A stretch of DNA of 64,000 nucleotides from assembly GCA_902618945.1 (NCBI GenBank), contig CACNCK010000001.1, forward strand, positions 174,160-238,159, read 5' to 3'. Below the pieces are notes generated by a model. That model was given only the letters and a program-made list of their open reading frames with translations, was not told the origin of the DNA and did no database searches. The stretch comes from an uncultured SAR86 cluster bacterium (GTDB lineage Bacteria > Pseudomonadota > Gammaproteobacteria > Magnimaribacterales > Magnimaribacteraceae). This document shows positions 59,783-64,000 of this stretch, one piece after another; position 1 is the first letter of the stretch; each line of letters starts with the position of its first letter. Position numbers and translations under genes: made by a program.

Positions 59783-59788
59783 TATAAT
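59783..59788 (+). promoter_or_regulatory. Candidate -10 box of the pheST operon
   Basis: Consensus TATAAT, 21 bp before the pheS ATG, in the 62 bp rplT-pheS gap. The -35 region (TATAAG at spacing 17) is weak. An AAGG ribosome site follows. No Phe-rich leader peptide like E. coli pheM is encoded in the gap. Confidence 0.45.
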
Positions 59789-59809
59789 GGTCTAAGGTAT
59801 AGTTAGATC

Positions 59810-60805
59810 ATGAATTTAGACTCTCTCAAAAAGAAAATATCTGATTTAGAATCAAACGCTAAGACCGAATTCGGTTCAGCTATTGATAAGTTAGAACTAG
59901 ATGATATTTATCGTTCTTATTTAGGAAAAAAAGGTGAAGTCAATCTTCTTTTGAAGTCCCTAGGATCTTTGCCTCATGAAAAAAGAAAGGCGGCCGGAAA
60001 ACTCCTTAATAATTTAAAAGGTGATCTAGAGCATAATTATGCTCTGACCACTTCTTTGCTCAATGACAAAGCCAATCTAGCAAGATTAGAAAAGGATAAG
60101 CTTGATATTAGTCTTCCTGGAATTAGAAGTAGAAAAGGATCTATCCATCCTGTCACAAGAACTATCCGTGATGTTTGCGATTTTTTTGAACGAATGGGAT
60201 TTGATATTGAGGCTGGACCAGAAGCTGAAATAGACTATTATAATTTTGAAGCTTTAAATGTTCCTGAAGATCATCCTGCAAAAGACATGCATGATACTTT
60301 TTACCTCAACAATGAAGGATTATTAAGAACTCATACTTCTCCAGTTCAAATAAGGACTATGGAAAAGAGTGAGGCTCCACACAGGATAATTTGTCCAGGT
60401 AAAGTTTATAGAAAAGACTCAGATTTAACTCATACTCCCATGTTCCATCAGATAGAAGGTCTTGTAGTTGAAGAGGGAGCATCATTTGCTCAATTGAAAG
60501 GTTTATTGAATGATTTTTTAACAGATTTCTTTGGGGAAGAGGTCGAATTGAGGTTTAGGCCCTCATATTTCCCTTTTACAGAACCCTCAGCTGAGGTGGA
60601 TATAAGATGGAAAAAAAATTGGTTGGAGGTATTAGGATGCGGCTTGGTCCACCCAAATGTCCTAAAGGGTGTTGGTGTTGATACTAATAAATACAGTGGA
60701 TTTGCATTTGGATTAGGCGTTGAGAGAATGACTATGCTGAAATATGACATTCCAGACCTAAGAGCTTTTTTTGAAAATGATATTCGCTTTTTAGATCAAT
60801 TTTAA
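59810..60805 (+). CDS. pheS: Phenylalanyl-tRNA synthetase alpha subunit
   Basis: A 331-residue class II catalytic subunit. N-terminal coiled coil (1-80), motif 1 region VTRTIRDVCDFFERMGFDIEAGPE, motif 2 LLRTHTSPVQIRTME with PGKVYRKDSDLTHTPMFHQIEG, and motif 3 GFAFGLGVERMTMLKYDIPDLR. Length is as in E. coli (327). pheT follows after 1 bp. Confidence 0.97.
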   Translation: MNLDSLKKKISDLESNAKTEFGSAIDKLELDDIYRSYLGKKGEVNLLLKSLGSLPHEKRKAAGKLLNNLKGDLEHNYALTTSLLNDKANLARLEKDKLDISLPGIRSRKGSIHPVTRTIRDVCDFFERMGFDIEAGPEAEIDYYNFEALNVPEDHPAKDMHDTFYLNNEGLLRTHTSPVQIRTMEKSEAPHRIICPGKVYRKDSDLTHTPMFHQIEGLVVEEGASFAQLKGLLNDFLTDFFGEEVELRFRPSYFPFTEPSAEVDIRWKKNWLEVLGCGLVHPNVLKGVGVDTNKYSGFAFGLGVERMTMLKYDIPDLRAFFENDIRFLDQF

Positions 60806-60806
60806 T

Positions 60807-62840
60807 ATGCAGTTTAGTAAGAATTGGTTGAAGGATTTTATTGATATTGATCTATCAACAGAGACAATTTGCTCGCAGCTGACCATGGCCGGACTAGAAG
60901 TTGATGGCTATGAAGATGTAACTTCAAGAATAACCGGCAAAGACTCAATCATTAAGTTGGATATAACTCCAAATCGAGGGGATTGTTTTAGTCTTCTTGG
61001 TGTCGCTCGAGAGTTATCTGTAATAAATAATTTGAAATTAAGCTTGCCAAATATTTCTTCCATTGATGGCACTTTCAAAGACAAGATTAAAGTAAAAGCT
61101 TGCCCAGAGGGTCCCTCTTATTTTGGAAGGACCATAAGAGACATTTCTGTCAATTCTAAGACGTTGCCTTTAATAGCGGAAAGACTCAAATTCAGCGATC
61201 AGAAACTTATTGATCCTGTTGTGGACATCACAAACTATATTCTGCTTGAACTTGGACAACCCTTACATGCATTTGATAGAGATAAACTAAGAGGAAATTT
61301 AACTGTTAGAACCGCATTTAATGAGGAAAATATTAAGCTCTTAGATGATCAAGAAATTGTACTCGATGACTCTTGTCTTGTTATATCTGATGAAGAAAGT
61401 GCATTAGCATTTGCAGGAATCATGGGAGGTAAAGAGTCTGCTGTGTCAGCTTCAACAAATTCAATATTTCTCGAGAGTGCTTTTTTTAAACCTTCCGCAA
61501 TAAGAGGTAAAGCTAGGCGTTATGGGTTTCAAACAGATGCATCTCTTAGATTTGAAAGGGGTGTAGATTATAAAATACAAGAAATTGCTATCGATAGAGC
61601 ATCTATTTTATTGAGAGATACTGTTGGTGGGAGGTTTAGTGAAATCACTTCATCAACTTTAAAGAATCAATTACCAAAAAAAACAAAAATATATTTAGAT
61701 TTAGAAAAATCAAACAATCTTTTAGGAACAAAGATATCTAAACAAGTTGCTTTAAGGTATTTTAAAGGACTAGGTTTAGCACCTCAAAGATCAAAAAATA
61801 GCTCTATATCTGCTATTCCTCCTTCATGGAGATATGATCTAACTATTGAAGCGGACTTGGTTGAAGAGCTAGCTAGGCTAGTGGGTTACGATTCTCTTCC
61901 GCAATTATCGCTAAGCCCTGTGTACAAGAAATCAGAACTAAACTCACAAAGTCATTTAAGTGATCTTTTGTCGGCCAAAGGTTTCAATGAAATTATAAGC
62001 TACTCATTCATCAGTAGAGATGACCATGATCTTTTCGGCGAAGGAGTGGCAGCCCTGGAAGTTAAAAATCCAATCTCTCAGAACATGTCAGTTATGAGAA
62101 CGAATCTTGTTTCTGGTTTAGTGAGTACTTTTCTTCATAATCTCAATCATGGGCAAGATTCTCAGAGACTATTTGAAATTGGAAATACCTTCCATCTAAA
62201 AAATGCTAAAGAGGTAGCTGAAAAAAATACACTTGCCGGTTTAATGAGTGGAAAAGTTAATGAAGATAACTGGAAAGAAAAAGGAAAAGAAATTTCATTT
62301 TATGATTTAAAGGGTGTTGTTCAAGATCTTTTAAGAGAATTCAAAGGACCTTGTGTATTTGAAAATTGTAAAGTAGATTTTTTACATCCTGGCATGTCTA
62401 GTTTAATAAAACAAAATAACAAAATTATTGGGTTTATGGGATGTCTTCAACCAATATACATAGATCGATTAGGCTTAAATGAGGATATCTATATTTTTTC
62501 TATAGAACTGAATGGTCTTCAGAAAAATGTCTCATCCTCTTATAAAGAGTTTTCTAGATTCCCTTCAAGTAAGAGAGATTTATCCTTTATCGTAAATAAA
62601 AGTATTGCATCTTCATCTATTGAGAATGTTATTAAAGCCGCCTCGGGTAAATTCTTTAGAGATATTGAAATATTCGATGTTTATGAAGGGAAAGGCATTG
62701 AAGAAGAGAAAAAAAGTATAGCTATTTCAGTTTCTTGGCAATCCAACAAACAGACACTCAAAGACGCCGATATTGATTCAGCTGTAGAAAGAATAGTAAA
62801 CTCGATGAAAAAAGAATTGGGCGGAGAATTAAGAGTTTAA
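60807..62840 (+). CDS. pheT: Phenylalanyl-tRNA synthetase beta subunit lacking the B2 tRNA-binding domain
   Basis: A 677-residue beta subunit. B1 start MQFSKNWLKDFIDIDLS...TMAGLEVDGYEDV, then directly IIKLDITPNRGDCFSLLGVAREL (48-70). In E. coli PheT (795) about 115 residues of the OB-fold/EMAP-like B2 domain lie between these two blocks. The rest is present: B3/B4 editing region (DPVVDITNYILLELGQPLHAFD, QTDASLRFERGVD), B5 (PPSWRYDLTIEADLVEELAR) and the C-terminal anticodon-binding domain (FSRFPSSKRDLSFIV). Ends exactly where ihfA begins. Confidence 0.95.
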   Translation: MQFSKNWLKDFIDIDLSTETICSQLTMAGLEVDGYEDVTSRITGKDSIIKLDITPNRGDCFSLLGVARELSVINNLKLSLPNISSIDGTFKDKIKVKACPEGPSYFGRTIRDISVNSKTLPLIAERLKFSDQKLIDPVVDITNYILLELGQPLHAFDRDKLRGNLTVRTAFNEENIKLLDDQEIVLDDSCLVISDEESALAFAGIMGGKESAVSASTNSIFLESAFFKPSAIRGKARRYGFQTDASLRFERGVDYKIQEIAIDRASILLRDTVGGRFSEITSSTLKNQLPKKTKIYLDLEKSNNLLGTKISKQVALRYFKGLGLAPQRSKNSSISAIPPSWRYDLTIEADLVEELARLVGYDSLPQLSLSPVYKKSELNSQSHLSDLLSAKGFNEIISYSFISRDDHDLFGEGVAALEVKNPISQNMSVMRTNLVSGLVSTFLHNLNHGQDSQRLFEIGNTFHLKNAKEVAEKNTLAGLMSGKVNEDNWKEKGKEISFYDLKGVVQDLLREFKGPCVFENCKVDFLHPGMSSLIKQNNKIIGFMGCLQPIYIDRLGLNEDIYIFSIELNGLQKNVSSSYKEFSRFPSSKRDLSFIVNKSIASSSIENVIKAASGKFFRDIEIFDVYEGKGIEEEKKSIAISVSWQSNKQTLKDADIDSAVERIVNSMKKELGGELRV

Positions 62841-63137
62841 ATGAGTAGAACTATCACTAAAGCAGATATTATCGAGCATCTTCATGATGAGTTGGGATTA
62901 AACAAGAGTGAATGTAAGCAGTTAGTAGAGGACTTTTTTCAAGAAATTAGAGATTCTCTAATCAATAATGAGGCAGTTAAATTGTCCGGTTTCGGCAATT
63001 TCGAATTAATAGATAAAAAAGCAAGACCTGGAAGGAATCCTAAAACGGGTGAAAATGTATTAATTAAAGCTAGAAGGGTAGTTACTTTTAGAGCGGGTAA
63101 TAAATTAAGACAAAAAATAACTTCATTTGATGAGTAA
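62841..63137 (+). CDS. ihfA: Integration host factor subunit alpha
   Basis: A 98-residue HU/IHF-family protein. Features: [21 protein letters not shown], the arm region [27 protein letters not shown], and [17 protein letters not shown]. It pairs with IhfB (42360-42638). pheT-ihfA order is conserved in gammaproteobacteria; there is no gap to pheT, and merR overlaps by 8 bp. Confidence 0.96.
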   Translation: MSRTITKADIIEHLHDELGLNKSECKQLVEDFFQEIRDSLINNEAVKLSGFGNFELIDKKARPGRNPKTGENVLIKARRVVTFRAGNKLRQKITSFDE

Positions 63138-63453
63138 GGCATTTAATCAAGAGAAAAAATATTACTCTATCACTGAAGTTGCTGACCTCTGTAAAGTTAA
63201 AGCTCATACTTTGAGGTTCTGGGAAAAGGAATTTAAGGATTTAAAGCCCATTACTCGTAAAGGTAAACGTAGGTATTACCGAAACGATGATATCGAACTT
63301 ATTAAACAGATACATTCTTTGTTGTACCAAGAGGGTATGACAATTGCAGGTGCAAAAAGGAAAATAAGAGCTTCTTCTAAAGAACAGATTAAGGATGGAC
63401 GAATTCAAAATATGCTAGAAGATCTTGAAAGCCTTCTTGGTGAAATCAAATAA
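63130..63453 (+). CDS. MerR-family transcriptional regulator
   Basis: A 107-residue short MerR-type protein. Winged helix-turn-helix [25 protein letters not shown] (about 11-35), [33 protein letters not shown]. There is no C-terminal effector or metal-binding domain. A gene of this kind follows ihfA in many gammaproteobacteria; its targets are not known. The ATG at 63130 is preferred over the TTG one codon earlier. The ATGAGTAA overlap couples it to ihfA. Confidence 0.92.
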   Translation: MSKAFNQEKKYYSITEVADLCKVKAHTLRFWEKEFKDLKPITRKGKRRYYRNDDIELIKQIHSLLYQEGMTIAGAKRKIRASSKEQIKDGRIQNMLEDLESLLGEIK

Positions 63454-63454
63454 T

Positions 63455-63531
63455 CGGGGCGTGGCGCAGTCTGGTAGCGCACCACACTGGGGGTGTGGTG
63501 GTCGCTGGTTCAAATCCAGCCGTCCCGACCA
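63455..63531 (+). tRNA. tRNA-Pro (GGG)
   Basis: Acceptor CGGGGCG pairs with CGTCCCG (one G-T). The D-arm is GCGCAGTCTGGTAGCGC; the anticodon stem-loop CCACACTGGGGGTGTGG carries GGG; the T-arm is GCTGG/CCAGC. CCA is encoded. It starts 1 nt after the merR stop codon, so it is probably cut from the pheST-ihfA-merR transcript. Confidence 0.95.
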
Positions 63532-63541
63532 TTTTAAACCA

Positions 63542-64000
63542 CTACTGGCTGGATAGGATTACTTTCCCTTCTTTAATCATTTTATTTTGAGTTTCCTCAC
63601 TGATAGCAAGATGATCCAATATTTCTTTGCTATGTTCTCCTAATTTTGGTGCTGGTCTTTTTATTCTGCTTGGCGTACCTTCAAATAAAGCTGCGGGCCT
63701 TGCTTGTCTGACTTCTCCGAATCCTTCATATTTGTCCCTGAGAATTGTTTGATTGGCAATAATCTGCTCGTGCCCCATTAATTCCATTCTGTCTAATAAC
63801 GGAGCACTTGGTACACCTTCTGTTTGAAATCTATCTAATATTTCTTCGCTTTCCCATTTTTTAATCTCATTTCCTGTTATTTTTTTTCTTTCCTCCGAAT
63901 TAATTACTCTAGCTGCTGAGGTGGCAAATCTTTCATCTTCTATCAGATTTTCCATATTGAGTGCACTACACATTCCTTTCCATTCAGCATCGGATACTGC
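63542..64000 (-). CDS. CaiB/BaiF family CoA-transferase (5' part missing)
   Basis: C-terminal 150 or so residues of a family III CoA-transferase; the frame stays open to the right edge (AVSDAEWKGMCSALN). Conserved C-terminal features: DERFATSAARVINSEER, FQTEGVPSAPLLDRMEL, RPAALFEGTPSRIKRPAPKLGEHSKEIL. It transfers CoA between carboxylic acids, with the catalytic Asp in the missing part. Convergent with tRNA-Pro, ending 10 bp from it. An apparent start at 63973 is an internal Met. Confidence 0.9.
   Translation of the reverse strand, partial: AVSDAEWKGMCSALNMENLIEDERFATSAARVINSEERKKITGNEIKKWESEEILDRFQTEGVPSAPLLDRMELMGHEQIIANQTILRDKYEGFGEVRQARPAALFEGTPSRIKRPAPKLGEHSKEILDHLAISEETQNKMIKEGKVILSSQ

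Noticed and set aside
63542-63973. A complete 143-residue gene at the right edge
   Set aside because: The frame continues to base 64000 with family sequence; it is the C-terminus of a larger CoA-transferase.
1-64000. CRISPR array, IS element, prophage, integron or replication origin
   Set aside because: No spaced direct repeats, transposase, integrase, phage genes or DnaA-box cluster were seen on either strand.

Overview
The window is a 64 kb piece of an AT-rich (by eye about one third G+C), very compact bacterial chromosome. No gap between genes exceeds 157 bp, and many neighbours overlap by 1-35 bp. Gene order is gammaproteobacterial: thiL-pgpA, xseB-ispA-dxs, scpA-scpB-rluB, ubiG-mupP-yciK, gyrA-serC-pheA-hisC-tyrA-aroA-cmk-rpsA-ihfB, uvrC-pgsA-tRNA-Cys-tRNA-Leu and thrS-infC-rpmI-rplT-pheS-pheT-ihfA-merR-tRNA-Pro. 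The low G+C, short gaps, many acyl-CoA and xenobiotic-type enzymes and a TonB receptor suggest a streamlined marine gammaproteobacterium, possibly SAR86-like. That assignment is an inference. I saw no IS element, prophage, integron, CRISPR array or rRNA.

Layout. 1-3240 (minus): DUF1330 protein, GST-like protein, haloalkane dehalogenase-like hydrolase and a flavin oxidoreductase cut by the window edge. 3320-9415 (plus): MDR reductase, TPP enzyme, acyl-CoA dehydrogenase, membrane-anchored MBL hydrolase and thiolase, together a catabolic block. 9440-11474 (plus): thiL, pgpA, ribA. 11466-22911 (minus): aroG, a protein with three DnaT-like domains, an RND adaptor and permease, a TonB-dependent receptor, then xseB-ispA-dxs. 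23046-26913 (plus): nadE, scpA, scpB, rluB. 26879-29000 (minus): ubiG-mupP-yciK. 29054-31847 (plus): three-gene transhydrogenase. 32005-42638 (plus): gyrA, the aromatic/serine amino-acid supraoperon, cmk, rpsA and ihfB. 42681-51602 (plus): broken gmhA, lapA, pgi, manC, uvrC, pgsA, two tRNAs, a WbpM/FlaA1-type dehydratase, rnd and a small membrane protein. 51583-53640 (minus): phosphoesterase, SCP-x type thiolase and DUF35 partner. 53701-63531 (plus): djlA, KAS III-like synthase, DoxX protein, pdxH, thrS-infC-rpmI-rplT, pheST-ihfA-merR and tRNA-Pro. 63542-64000 (minus): end of a CaiB-type CoA-transferase.

How the parts fit. Five shikimate/aromatic genes (aroG, pheA, hisC, tyrA, aroA) lie in one window. 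pgi and manC feed fructose-6-P into GDP-mannose near a nucleotide-sugar dehydratase, so they probably serve a surface polysaccharide. The adjacent heptose gene gmhA is destroyed by an internal deletion.

The main theme of the hunt is domain-level pruning. PheT lacks its tRNA-binding B2 domain. The RND adaptor lacks its alpha-hairpin. ManC lacks its linker subdomain. RNase D is about 100 residues short. Against this trend, one DnaT-family protein carries three domains at an exact 73-residue period. Regulatory oddities include a perfect palindrome over the RND promoter, an AUA start for infC, and a protein gene starting 5 nt after a tRNA CCA end.
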